From Melieria omissa (taxonomy: Eukaryota; Arthropoda; Insecta; Diptera; Ulidiidae): 64,000 nt of DNA. Of the stretch, positions 54,401-63,175 are shown one piece after another (position 1 is the first letter of the stretch; the number at the start of each line of letters is the position of its first letter). A model generated the notes under the pieces. That model saw only the letters and a program-made list of their open reading frames with translations, made no database searches and was not told the origin of the DNA. The stretch lies in NCBI GenBank assembly GCA_963971225.1, contig OZ020267.1, forward strand, positions 2,666,001 through 2,730,000. The letters are read 5' to 3'. The translations under genes and the position numbers were made by a program.

Positions 54401-57400
54401 ACAACAACCCACCAGTGAACAATCCTCTCAAGGCTCAACTAACAACAATCAGGGCAACACCTCAACACAAGCTACAACCACAACTAGTACTGGCAGCAGT
54501 TCTAGTTCGCCCGCGAAACCGTCAGGCAATTGCGATGGCAAATCTCAATTCCTGGGCGACGACAATGACTGTTCGAAATTTTACCGCTGCGTTGAAAATG
54601 GCAAGGGCGGTTACGATAAGGTACCGTTTACTTGCGGCCCTGGTACCGTCTGGGACCAATCCATCGAAGGCTGCAATCACGCATGGACGATGAAGGACAA
54701 AAAATGTGGATCGCAACTGCCTGTCACCACAATCCAACCACCAACTTCACTCACAACCAGCAAACCGGTCGACGAAGAGAAACCGACACAAGTGCAAAAA
54801 CCCACCACGGCGAAGCCGGCCACGCAAGCACCACCCACAGGCAGCAGCACCACGAAAGCACCGCCCCCAGGTAGCAGCACCACGCAACGACCAGTCATCA
54901 GCAAAAGAATCTGTCGGCAAGATGGATTTATTGGGAATCCCAAGGACTGCACTGTTTTCTATCGCTGCGTAAGCAATGGTAGAGGTGGCTTCACTCAGTA
55001 CTCATTCAAATGCGGAAACGGCAGTGTATGGGACAACAACTTGCAGACGTGCAACCATGACCTGAATATGTGCAGACCTGGTGGCAGCGCAGGCAGCGGC
55101 CCCGCAACCGAGTGGAAACCGCCTGCAGGCACCACAAAGCCGCCACAGCAACCGCAACAATCGACACAGAAGCCCACCGCTTCCTCCACACAAATGCCGG
55201 GCTATTACCCAACCAGCACACAGTCGCCCCAACCGAGCACCACCGATGCCGGCAAATATCCCGAAACCACCACCTCGCTTCCAGCTACAACGCCGAAACC
55301 CATCATACCGGCTCAGCCGATTGGCGCCGGAACGCCTTGTACCCAGGAAGGCTTCTTTGGGGACGATCAAAACTGTCAGAAGTTTTACCGCTGTGTGGAC
55401 AATGGCAAAGGGGTGTATGAAAAGTTCACATTCACGTGTGGTAACAACACTGTTTGGGACGCCCAAGTCGAAGGATGCAATCACCCTACGGCTGTGCAGG
55501 ACCCACGCTGTCGCATAGAAGGCACCACTGCGCCAGAATTGGGCGAATCAACTGTAACAACCACCAGCGGTTACTATCCCACAACTACAACGCCAAAATA
55601 CGAGGGCACAACCGGCGATTACACTTCGGTAATGACAAGCATGAAGCCCGGTTTTAGCAGCACCACCAACACTATGATACCCGCAACCAGCACAATTCCA
55701 TCCACCAGCACTGAGGCAGTGGAATCCACCACTGGCGAGTACACGTCGACGGCAAGTCCCATACCAAACCTGCCGCCCGGCACAGTATGCCAAGGTGAAG
55801 GATTCATGGCTGATCCGAGCGACTGCCGCAAATTCTATCGGTGCGTGAGAACCGGCGACAGCTATTCAAGACACGAGTTCATGTGTTCCAAAGGTACAGG
55901 CTGGAGTGAGGAGAAACAAACCTGCGATTATGCGGGAAATATTGAGCGATGTGCGGGCCAAGTTATAGAGCCTGAGACAACGACAGGCTCATCGTATGAA
56001 ACAACAACAACAGATAAATTCACTACCCACACAGCGAGTCCGAGCACTACACCAGTATATGAGAAGCCCCCAACAACTATGCCGACAACTACAGCTGTAC
56101 CTGCAACACCTCAATCCGGAACGACGACTACGGTACAACCGCCAACGACTACAACACAGTTTCCGACAACAACAGCTACCCAAGCCCCTTCCACAACACT
56201 ACAGCCAGCAGCCACAACCATTCAGCCGCCAGGCTCAACAACTCAACCAGCTGACGGAACCATCCGACCATCAACCACCGACATCCCACCATCAACCACA
56301 ACCATCCAGTCACCAACCACAACCAATCAGTCACCAACCACAACCAATCAGCCAGCAACCACAACCATCGAACCACCAACATCAACCAATCAGCCACCAA
56401 CCACAACCATCCAGCCACCAACATCAACAACAGCCTCATCAACCCCAACACAATCGACCACAGTCTCGTACCCAACAACAACCATGCAACCAACATCATC
56501 CACACCAATTCCGAATTTACCACCCGGCACTAAATGCGAAGCAGAGGGCTTCATGGCTGATCCCAACAACTGCCGCAAGTTCTACCGCTGTGTCCAGAGC
56601 GGCAGCACATTCGTTAGGCACGAGTTCACATGCGCCAAGGGTACGGGTTGGAGTGAGGAGAAGCAAACCTGTGATTATGCCGTCAACATTGAACGATGTG
56701 ATGGCCAGACCGAAGAGACTACAATAAATCCAACTGGAACGCCCACCACACAACAAACCGAGACGACAACTACTCAGTTACCAGACACAACCACGTCAAG
56801 CTCCACCGTTCAGGGCCCAATAACCACACAAAGACCCATTACAGTAACAACTACTATGCAAACGCCTGAGACCACACCAGACGCCAGCACTCAGAGCCCA
56901 CCCGGCTCCCAGCCGACAACCGCTGTCCCAGTCGGCACACCGACCACAAATTACCCCACCACGCCATCGACGACCGAAGAGTACCCGAGCACAACAATGG
57001 AGCCTCCCAACCATGTTTGCACCAGCGAAGGCTTCTTCCCCGATCAGGACGACTGCAACCGCTATTACCGCTGCGTGGATGCCAACAAAAATGGCAAATA
57101 CCAGATCTACAGCTTCCGTTGTCCTGACGGGACTGTCTGGGACACTACGGTCGAGATATGCAATCATCCCGAAAGTGTCTCGGGCAACTGTTCCACGCGC
57201 CCACCCGGTACCACCACAACAGAAGCAAGTGTAAGCGGTACCACAGTCATAACCACAACCGCTGCAGCCACCGAAATACCGACTACGGTTGCAGTTACTG
57301 CACCCACTACAATTACTGCACCTAACACAACTACAATAATAGCAACAACAAACGCGCCAACAACCGGCCAGCCCGAAACGACACAATCCACAACAACATC

Positions 57401-58120
57401 AACTGCACCCATCGATGGCAGTGCGCCATGCCCACAGACCGCCGAAGGTCAGAATGTGTTCGTGTGCCCCACCGGATTCCGACGCCATCCGAAAAGTTGC
57501 GACTTCTTCTATCAATGTACCGAAAAAGCCGACAGCCTCGACCTGAGCGTGGTCGTGTTCGAGTGTCCGAACGGCACAGTGTACAACGAGCAGCGCAACC
57601 TCTGCGACAAGCCATCTCCCGATGACCAATGCTTGCGGACGGCGCAGCTCACTCGTTTGGCCTATGCCGATCAAGTGCGACGTCTGAATACGGTAATTAA
57701 CGAGAATTTACACACATGTACTAAGATTATTTTCCAGCACACATTCGCAAAAGTGAAACCAATATTCAAATCTTACAGCTAATTAAACTTCTCAAGTAGA
57801 CTGGCGCTGACACAAATTTCGCTTGATTCTTCCAGGTGCAGATACGTTCGACCGCTGCACTATGTCCCGATGAAGGCCACTTCGCCCTGAATAGGGACGA
57901 CTGCAGTCAACTGTTCGTCAAGTGTAGCTACGCGGCAACAGGCCGCCTGGAGGGACACGTCTACCGCTGTCCACAAGGATTTGCCTACTGGGCGGTAAGC
58001 CGGCGCTGCGAACGCGCGGAAAAACTGTCCAACTGCACACCGGCGCAGTACGACATCAGCAGCGACATACCATTTGAATGGGCGAACATTGGCAGTCGAC
58101 GTAGAAACTTGAAAACATAG
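36338..58120 (+). CDS. Mur89F: Secreted mucin-like protein with 13 CBM14 chitin-binding domains
   Basis: Join of 36338-36494, 50548-57692 and 57836-58120, giving 2528 residues. Exon 1 ends CAAG before GTAAGC; exon 2 follows TTGCAG in phase 1; exon 3 joins in phase 0. The start gives a basic leader, then a hydrophobic signal sequence (about residues 29-51) before DATPSVFVCPSEG. Thirteen six-cysteine CBM14/peritrophin-A motifs begin near residues 60, 187, 459, 634, 844, 1380, 1508, 1649, 1800, 2048, 2210, 2346 and 2444. Most share FYRCVDNG and GTVWD words. Between them are Ser/Thr/Gln-rich blocks, the largest about 903-1380, and Thr/Pro-rich blocks later; these are probable O-glycosylation regions. 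No transmembrane segment is evident. By family, such proteins bind chitin in extracellular linings such as peritrophic matrix or cuticle. The Mur89F name rests on architecture and remembered neighbours, not an alignment. The tissue of action cannot be read from the sequence. Confidence 0.85.
40300..41420. other. Very AT-rich intronic segment
   Basis: About 1.1 kb dominated by A and T with many TTTTTAATT and TTTATT words and no repeat unit or open frame of note. I see nothing functional in it. Confidence 0.6.
43505..43798. mobile_element. piggyBac-like mini-element, copy 1 (TTAA flanks)
   Basis: Begins CCCTTTCA and ends TGAAAGGG, flanked by TTAA at 43501-43504 and 43799-43802. TTAA duplication and CCC...GGG ends match the piggyBac signature. 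At 294 bp it has no coding capacity. Related ends occur at 50091-50325 and 61429-61510. Confidence 0.6.
44478..45373. mobile_element. Non-autonomous hAT element with perfect 8-bp target duplication
   Basis: The ends are perfect 18-bp inverted repeats starting TAGGGATTGCAATCCCGG. Directly outside both ends is the 8-bp duplication ATATGTAT (44470-44477 and 45374-45381). An 8-bp duplication with TAGGG...CCCTA ends is the hAT signature. The subterminal 100 bp on each side carries many ATCCCGGGAT palindromes, likely transposase-binding repeats. The inside is AT-rich and encodes no recognisable transposase or BED finger. The intact duplication suggests a relatively recent insertion. Confidence 0.85.
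48586..48615. repeat. GT dinucleotide microsatellite
   Basis: An alternating TG run of roughly 15 units, the longest dinucleotide run in the mucin intron. Confidence 0.9.
50091..50325. mobile_element. piggyBac-like mini-element, copy 2 (TTAA flanks)
   Basis: Begins CCCTTTGGGGAC and ends GTCCGGAAAGGG, flanked by TTAA at 50087-50090 and 50326-50329. It sits 222 bp upstream of the splice acceptor of the giant mucin exon. It is 235 bp long and non-coding. Confidence 0.6.
52102..52191 (+). repeat. 18-bp tandem repeat inside the mucin exon
   Basis: Five head-to-tail copies of the 18-bp unit GTCAGTCAAGCAGTGCTG, four essentially identical and the last altered. In frame it encodes repeated SQSSSAG-type hexapeptides between chitin-binding domains 3 and 4. 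Near identity at the DNA level implies recent expansion, so copy number may vary between individuals. Confidence 0.9.
53398..54290 (+). repeat. Tandem mucin repeats of about 90-111 bp
   Basis: Eight full modules and a partial ninth of 30-37 residues, each built as TTQQGSTTQGSSSTQ, a Thr run, GSSSNQSES and a Ser/Gln/Ala tail. Lengths differ by multiples of three through loss or gain of TTQG pieces, so the frame is kept. The block occupies part of the largest mucin domain, between chitin-binding domains 5 and 6. Ser and Thr density marks it as an O-glycan attachment region. Confidence 0.85.
56250..56510 (+). repeat. Thr/Pro-rich repeat block in the mucin exon
   Basis: Short repeated units of the TTTIQPPTSTNQ type lie between chitin-binding domains 9 and 10. 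This is a classic PTS mucin composition and differs from the Ser/Gln-rich style of the upstream blocks, so the protein has two mucin flavours. Confidence 0.75.
57693..57835 (+). other. Last intron of the mucin gene (143 bp)
   Basis: The donor GTAATT after AATACG and acceptor TTCCAG before GTGCAG keep the frame in phase 0. Reading through instead meets a TAA at 57780-57782 after a tail without cysteines, whereas splicing adds a thirteenth complete chitin-binding motif. Retention of this intron would give a shorter isoform. Confidence 0.8.
57836..58120 (+). CDS. Mur89F: Mucin coding exon 3 (terminal chitin-binding domain)
   Basis: The exon encodes 94 residues with an LCPDEGHF...C...FVKC...YRCPQG...C...C pattern, a diverged CBM14 motif, followed by a short charged tail ending in RRRNLKT. 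It is the most diverged of the thirteen domains, with VKC where others have YRC. Confidence 0.75.
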   Translation: MQIRSTAALCPDEGHFALNRDDCSQLFVKCSYAATGRLEGHVYRCPQGFAYWAVSRRCERAEKLSNCTPAQYDISSDIPFEWANIGSRRRNLKT

Positions 58121-58840
58121 GCACATTAAGGCGTCATTAGGTCATTGCGACATTAGGTCGTACTGGCAATGTCAAACGACTGGATGCATCGAAATGCAAT
58201 ATTTATACATATTTCTAAGTCGAGCGTAGTAATGGAATAAATTTAAATGCACTTGGCTTTGGGAAACGTTTAGTCATCGACGCTGAACGCATTTACTGGC
58301 TTTATACATTTTTTAAATTGTTTGCTGTGCGTGCAAATCGAAGCACCTAAGTGTTCAACTTAGTTGCGTATTTTGGACGCACAGCAAACGATAACCGGGT
58401 GCCAGCGTACATCGAGAGCAGATTGCCCTACGCTTTATATATGCATTGCAAGTCTAATTATACAGTTATGCATTAACAAAGGATTGCGCTGCAAAGTGCT
58501 CAAAGAATTGTGGTGTTGGTAAAATTAGTTAAACTAAACGCATGCAAATATCTGTCATAGACAATAAACGAAATAGGCAAAAGTTTCGCCCATTTTCACA
58601 AACGATTGCCACTGTAATACATAAGTTAACGACAAGATGCATTATGCAGAAGTCGACCGAAAGCAGCATCACAGGTGCATAGTTTACATTATAGATTAAG
58701 CTTTGCAAAAACTTTACATAAGCGCATTATAACGATTAGATACTTTCCAAACGCCCTTATATGTATTTATAGGTGACAATTATGCCATACAAATTGTACG
58801 AATGTTACAATAAAATTAAATTAAATTAAAACAATTATGA
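58121..58840 (+). other. Mucin 3' UTR and flank
   Basis: Candidate poly(A) signals AATAAA occur at 58236-58241, 58563-58568 and 58809-58814. Short repeats of CATTAGGTC lie at about 58135-58160. The last signal is only about 35 bp from the ADAT2 poly(A) signal on the other strand, so the two transcripts may overlap at their 3' ends. Confidence 0.5.
58320..58389 (+). other. Candidate RNA hairpin in the mucin 3' UTR
   Basis: GTTTGCTGTGCGT at 58320-58332 pairs perfectly with ACGCACAGCAAAC at 58377-58389. The 44-nt loop contains a second small stem, CTAAGT with ACTTAG (58347-58352 and 58358-58363). It would lie in the transcript only if the second or third poly(A) signal is used. Confidence 0.4.
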
Positions 58841-58848
58841 TGCTTTCT

Positions 58849-58854
58849 TTTATT
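58849..58854 (-). terminator. ADAT2 poly(A) signal candidate
   Basis: TTTATT on the plus strand reads AATAAA on the minus strand, about 185 bp past the ADAT2 stop. No closer AATAAA was seen. Confidence 0.4.
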
Positions 58855-59038
58855 TGGCAACCCAGAGTTATTGCTTACTCATTCACACAATAGGACATAA
58901 CCAGGTTAATTTTCCTGCTCCATACGATTGGACGACTTTTAAATAAACATTTTCTATATTGAAAGGATCATCATCATGGTTTACTCTACTACTTAAAATT
59001 ATTTGGTAAAATTCGGTGAATGCTGCACTTGTCCGCTC

Positions 59039-59545
59039 TCAGCGTTTACTTTTGGCAACGGGCGCCGAGGGATTTTCGCCTTTGTAAAACTCCTTCAGCA
59101 ATTGCATTGCTTCGTCGGCACATATGCCACCTCGGACAAGCGGTTCCACCCGACCTGGGCTGCCCATTGCAGACGGCACATCAACTAAAGTCTTCCCACC
59201 AAATCGATCATTGGCGCAGCCGTAGAGCACCTGTTGTACGCCCAGCTCGTGCAGCGCAGCCGAGCACATAATGCACGGCTCTACGGTGACCACCACACTT
59301 ATCTCAGCGAAAACTTTGTCATGCTGCAAGCCCTCCTGTTCGCAATAGTCCAGCACTTGGTCAATGCACAGCAGCTCGGCATGACGAGTCGCATTCTTGG
59401 TGGCGTTTACATGATTGCCGGCACGGCCGACAATATTCTGCATGCGATGCACAAAGACACAACCTACCGGCACCTCTCCGACGGACAGCGCGTTTCTGGC
59501 TTCCGCCAAGGCTTCGCTCATGTACTCCTCAACAGCAACCGGCAT
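59039..59545 (-). CDS. ADAT2: tRNA-specific adenosine deaminase subunit ADAT2
   Basis: A 168-residue single-exon protein of the cytidine/deoxycytidylate deaminase fold. The zinc-binding and catalytic motifs are present: HAE (His55, Glu57) and PCIMC (Pro90, Cys91, Cys94), followed by the LYGCANDRFGG segment typical of ADAT2. The glutamate proton shuttle is retained, unlike in ADAT3, so this is the catalytic partner. By family, ADAT2 with ADAT3 converts wobble adenosine 34 to inosine in several tRNAs. The start chosen is the ATG that gives MPVAVEEYMSEALAEA; the open frame extends eight codons further but only through a GTG. An alternative start is Met9 in EEYM. Length matches the compact family core. 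It is divergent from SMUG1 and convergent with the mucin gene. Confidence 0.92.
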   Translation of the reverse strand: MPVAVEEYMSEALAEARNALSVGEVPVGCVFVHRMQNIVGRAGNHVNATKNATRHAELLCIDQVLDYCEQEGLQHDKVFAEISVVVTVEPCIMCSAALHELGVQQVLYGCANDRFGGKTLVDVPSAMGSPGRVEPLVRGGICADEAMQLLKEFYKGENPSAPVAKSKR

Positions 59546-60119
59546 GCTGCTGAAATATGCAGACAGCACAAATCAAACTAATCACAACAGGAACTAATTT
59601 GCTTTTACTTGAGTTCGATCAGCTATCAGCCAGAGTTAAGATTCTGTATCAGCTGCAAAAGTACCGATTTGTTTAAATTCAAGCCAGTTCTCACATCTTC
59701 ATTTAAAACCCGCCTTTTCTAATGGTTTATGATATCGCGTAAAATCAGCTGTTCATCATTGTTTGTTTTCCATGCTCCAAAACTCCCAACCCGCGTTGAA
59801 CGACTACCGTGAATGTGCTCCCTAACAGATTCAATTCACAATATGAATTTCAGTAAATCAATACTGTTTAGCGTTTAGTCTCTGGTTTAGCTATCGCGAG
59901 AACCTCATACAACTCAACCGTGGTATTGTATTAATTTGCGCATTTGTGAGTGGCAGCATGGCTGACGGTCTAACGTATTTCTGCACCGAGTATTGGCCGC
60001 ACTGACATTAACCCGCTAAAAGTTTATTGCGTCCAATTGAATATTTCAGTCTCTGCTAACGGTCTTCGTGGGTGTTTTCCTCAGATTGGTGTATAATTTA
60101 AATTCGACTTTTGTTAATA
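59546..60119. promoter_or_regulatory. Bidirectional promoter region of ADAT2 and SMUG1
   Basis: The 574-bp spacer between two divergent starts must hold both promoters unless there are upstream non-coding exons. No TATA box is evident, as usual for fly housekeeping genes. AATCAGCTGTT at 59743-59753 resembles an E-box-type core promoter motif described for Drosophila. An upstream ATG at 59958 on the plus strand opens a 15-codon frame that ends before SMUG1. Confidence 0.5.
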
Positions 60120-61162
60120 ATGTTGAAGCGAAAATTGACGCGAAACATCTTGGCGTCTGAAGGAACGTCAGCTGTGGCCAGTGCCGTAGGAAGGCGACAG
60201 AAATGCCTAAAGTCGCAAGTGGAGTTGCTGGCTCAACCGGAGGCGGCGGGTGATGGCAGTGCAGATGCAGTGCCATTTTGGCGGCGTTTCTTCGACTTGG
60301 AATTTCTACTCAACGAAAAATTGGCTAACTTGACGATTCCAGCCACTATAACGCACGTTTATAATCCTGTCGAATACGCAGTTGAGCTCCATCAGTCCTA
60401 TTTACATCGTTTCCTTGACGGACGCAAGCGTCTGTTGTTTGTGGGCATGAATCCTGGCCCAAATGGCATGGGCCAGACCGGTGTGCCCTTCGGCAACATT
60501 CTCACCGTGCGTGACGATATGAAGATTCGCGGCAGTGTAGCGCAGCCTGCCCAGCTGCATGCGAAACGGCCGGTTTTGGGACTGGAGTGTGCCATCGAAG
60601 AGCCGAGTGGTGTGCGTCTGTGGACACTATTCAAAAAGCTGGCGGGTGGCTCCTTGGACGTTTTTGCGAAGCAATGCTTTGTGCACAACTTCTGCCCGTT
60701 GATATTTTATGACGGCAAAGGCAGAAATATTACGCCAAGCGAATTAAAGGTGAAAAGTTCGTTTACCTCAATTTAGTACAAAGTTATATCAGCATATCTT
60801 ATGATGAAATCAGAAACCAGAGAGTGACAGTGCTGATAAAGCATTTTTCACACCATTTTTGCCAACATTATTAACTTTTACTTTGAAATCTTTTTTTTTA
60901 GGACGATTACAAATTGAAAGTTCGTGATACCTGCTTGGAAACGTTGGATCGGCAAATTGACCTGCTACAACCGGAAGTTGTCGTCGCCATTGGCGAGTAT
61001 ATCAATAACACTCTGAAACGCTCTAAGCATGCCAAAGCTGTGAAAATGCTCAAGCTGCCGCATCCCAGCCCACGGTCACTAAATAACCAGAATTGGCCCG
61101 AGAAAGCCGAGCAACTGGTGCTCCAGTACGACATACTTAAGTACATACGCAACGAAGTCTGA
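60120..61162 (+). CDS. SMUG1: Single-strand-selective monofunctional uracil-DNA glycosylase
   Basis: Join of 60120-60749 and 60902-61162, 296 residues. The 152-bp intron has GTGAAA and a T-rich acceptor ending TTAG, and joins in phase 0 (SELK then DDYK). Motif 1, GMNPGPNGMGQTGVPFG at residues 109-125, carries the water-activating Asn. Motif 2, HPSPR at 264-268, carries the catalytic His and inserts into the helix. FVHNFCPL (187-194) is the uracil-recognition strand. By family, the enzyme removes uracil and oxidised pyrimidines from nuclear DNA to start base excision repair. Many flies lack UNG and rely on this enzyme. The first 50 residues are poorly conserved and basic. The ATG at 60120 has A at -3. 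It is divergent from ADAT2 and convergent with BCAS2. Confidence 0.95.
60750..60901 (+). other. SMUG1 intron
   Basis: It starts GTGAAAAG and ends in a run of nine T followed by AG. Reading through the donor meets a TAG at 60774-60776, so retention would truncate the protein before the HPSPR motif. Confidence 0.85.
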
Positions 61163-61428
61163 CGCCATTACATTGAATATTCCACATAGTATTTTCATTT
61201 TAAATGCATTATGCCATCAATAATGGGCACAAGTGCAGTACAAACTTTATCTGTTGTGTTACTGAAAACAAAGTAAACTTTTTTACTATATTTTTGTATG
61301 GTATGCCATATGTTATCACCTAATGTATAATACGAGGAAATATAAAAGCTAAAATAGTATTTCAAAATGTTTTTTTCGCTATATGGTCTTGCTATAATTG
61401 CACTGATAAAAATGAACTGTTGAATTAA

Positions 61429-61510
61429 CCCTTTCCGACATGAAAATAAACCGGGCTGTATGAATTGTATGGGCTGTAGTCCAATATATTGGACATTGTG
61501 ACTGAAAGGG
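61429..61510. mobile_element. piggyBac-like mini-element, copy 3 (TTAA flanks)
   Basis: Begins CCCTTTCCGACATG and ends GTGACTGAAAGGG, flanked by TTAA at 61425-61428 and 61511-61514. At 82 bp it is the shortest of the three related elements. It contains the AATAAA at 61445-61450. Confidence 0.55.
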
Positions 61511-62326
61511 TTAATATACCTTCACACGAATGGAAACATATGAAAATTAAATGTGGACTGAATCAAACCAGCATATTACAGATCTTAGTTACAGTTCTTT
61601 CGCACCTATGTTTTCAGAATGGTTTTATTTAAGCCTTTTGTTATGGAAAGATGTGTAAATTATTATGTATATGCAAAGCAATAGGGAAACACAGTTAAAT
61701 CTAGATCGAAGATGACTTGTTCGTATTCGAAAATACAAAATTAATTCGTTGACCACTTCGAATCAATGGACCATGCCTTACTTTTTCATATTAGAAAAAA
61801 GAATGAATTTCATATTTTGAATATAAAGAAATTTGTGCGTGTGTTCAAATATAATTCTGGTATGAAAGTTATGGTAAACTACTTAATTAAAATGTAGAAA
61901 AGTATAATTTTGTAAACGTTATGGAGTCTTGACTGTAAAAATTACATGCAATTGATATGATATCATGGGTGTATTTTTTACACAACTTTCCAAAGAAACA
62001 TATGTTTTCTTAAACTTCATACCATAAGCGGAATATATGTTTTGCCATTAGCTTTCATTTGGCGTAAAGAACATCGTTTGATGATGTCAGAATCTGAGTC
62101 AAAAGTTATGATGTTTTACAAATATCAAAAAAGCTCCATCTTTCCGGGATAAGCTCTTGGCACTTTTTCATGTACTCAGCTCCTCTATCCAAAGAGATAT
62201 GATTGACCTTGTCCCTCGAAATTTTTTTTTTGAATTTGTTGCACTGTGCTATTTACGGTGGAATTTCCGACGGCATTTTGTCAATTGTAGACCGGTCTTT
62301 ACGTTTCGACATGGTGCTATGCCATA

Positions 62327-62332
62327 TTTATT
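62327..62332 (-). terminator. BCAS2 poly(A) signal candidate
   Basis: TTTATT on the plus strand, AATAAA in the BCAS2 sense, about 55 bp past the stop codon. Confidence 0.5.
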
Positions 62333-62386
62333 AAGAAACTAAGTTTTACACACTAACGATGCTTATGTCGCTACAGTGGCAATTTG

Positions 62387-63175
62387 CTATTCATCGGGTT
62401 CATCGTTTAAATGCCCATTTCTAAACTCCACACCCGCATCCAGCCCGTTCGAGTGGATGGCCCGATTTTGTCCTTCTTCTTGCTGTAGCTGTTGTGCATG
62501 CGCTCGAGCTCGGTGTAATCGTTCCTCAAGCTCGGCGCACTGTTGTTCGATTTCGTAGTTTTTGGACACCAGCAGTACCCAGTTGGCCTCCAAAGTTTTT
62601 AGTTTCTCTCCGGCTTGCGTTTGCGCTTGTTTGCGCTGCCAGTTGACGTCCTGGATTTGTTTTTTCAGCTGCTGCAGCTGTGTCTGCGCTTTGGCCTGTA
62701 GCGCAGCAAACACCTCTAGATATGCCTTCCACGATTCAATTCCATAGTCGAGCATCAGTTCCAGATTCATGGCACGCACCCACTGGTGCTCCAATTGCGC
62801 CATTGAATTCTCAATGGATTCTTGCCATGCGGCAACCTCCGACAGTTTCCCACTTGGCGGCGGCGGCAGCTCATAACGCTTCATGCTTAGGGTTTCCATG
62901 GGCTGGCGATTCTGAATGCGCTCAAATTCCAGCGACATTAACTCGGTCTCGAAAGCATTCGCATTCAACGGTGCCAGGTGGTCCAGGTAGTTCTTAGTCG
63001 GTCGATAGCGCCGACATTCCTCCTCGACCATAGCGAGCGCCTGCAGGGTACACAGCACTTCATAAATAAACAGTTGTGGATGCCGACCCCCTCAACTTAC
63101 CGACTCCCGAACGCCCGGATCGTCATATCCCTGATCGATATATGGCAGTGCATCCACAATCACCTCGCCTGCCAT
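62387..63175 (-). CDS. BCAS2: Pre-mRNA-splicing factor SPF27 (BCAS2 homologue)
   Basis: Join on the minus strand of 63175-63101 and 63040-62387, 242 residues. Exon 1 encodes [20 protein letters not shown] and VRES; its donor is GTAAGT. The 60-bp intron ends CTGCAG and joins in phase 0 to [19 protein letters not shown]. The family words [46 protein letters not shown] and [13 protein letters not shown] are all present in order. The C-terminal half (about 130-215) is a Gln/Glu-rich coiled coil. By family, SPF27/BCAS2 is a core subunit of the Prp19 (NTC) complex needed for spliceosome activation. Length is close to the usual 225-250 residues. Beyond residue 225 the tail is acidic and not conserved. 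Confidence 0.95.
63041..63100 (-). other. BCAS2 intron (60 bp)
   Basis: A minimal-size fly-type intron, GTAAGT to CTGCAG. It is the shortest in the window. Confidence 0.9.

Larger units (their letters stand above)
61163..62386. other. Spacer between convergent SMUG1 and BCAS2
   Basis: No supported gene. It contains the small TTAA-flanked element at 61429-61510 and AT-rich sequence. The first AATAAA after the SMUG1 stop (61445-61450) lies inside that element. On the minus strand, about 62050-62313 has a broken frame starting MSKRKDRSTIDKMPSEIPP with stops soon after, perhaps a decayed transposon gene. Confidence 0.5.

Noticed and set aside
52483..54693. A 736-residue open frame overlapping the mucin exon in another plus-strand frame
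   Set aside because: Its Pro/Ala/Lys/Gln-rich sequence mirrors the mucin tandem repeats read out of frame. It begins and ends within the mucin exon, has no domain, and spans conserved cysteine domains that are clearly coded in the other frame.
59234..59581. A plus-strand open frame opposite ADAT2
   Set aside because: It lies antisense to a gene with intact catalytic motifs and shows no domain of its own.
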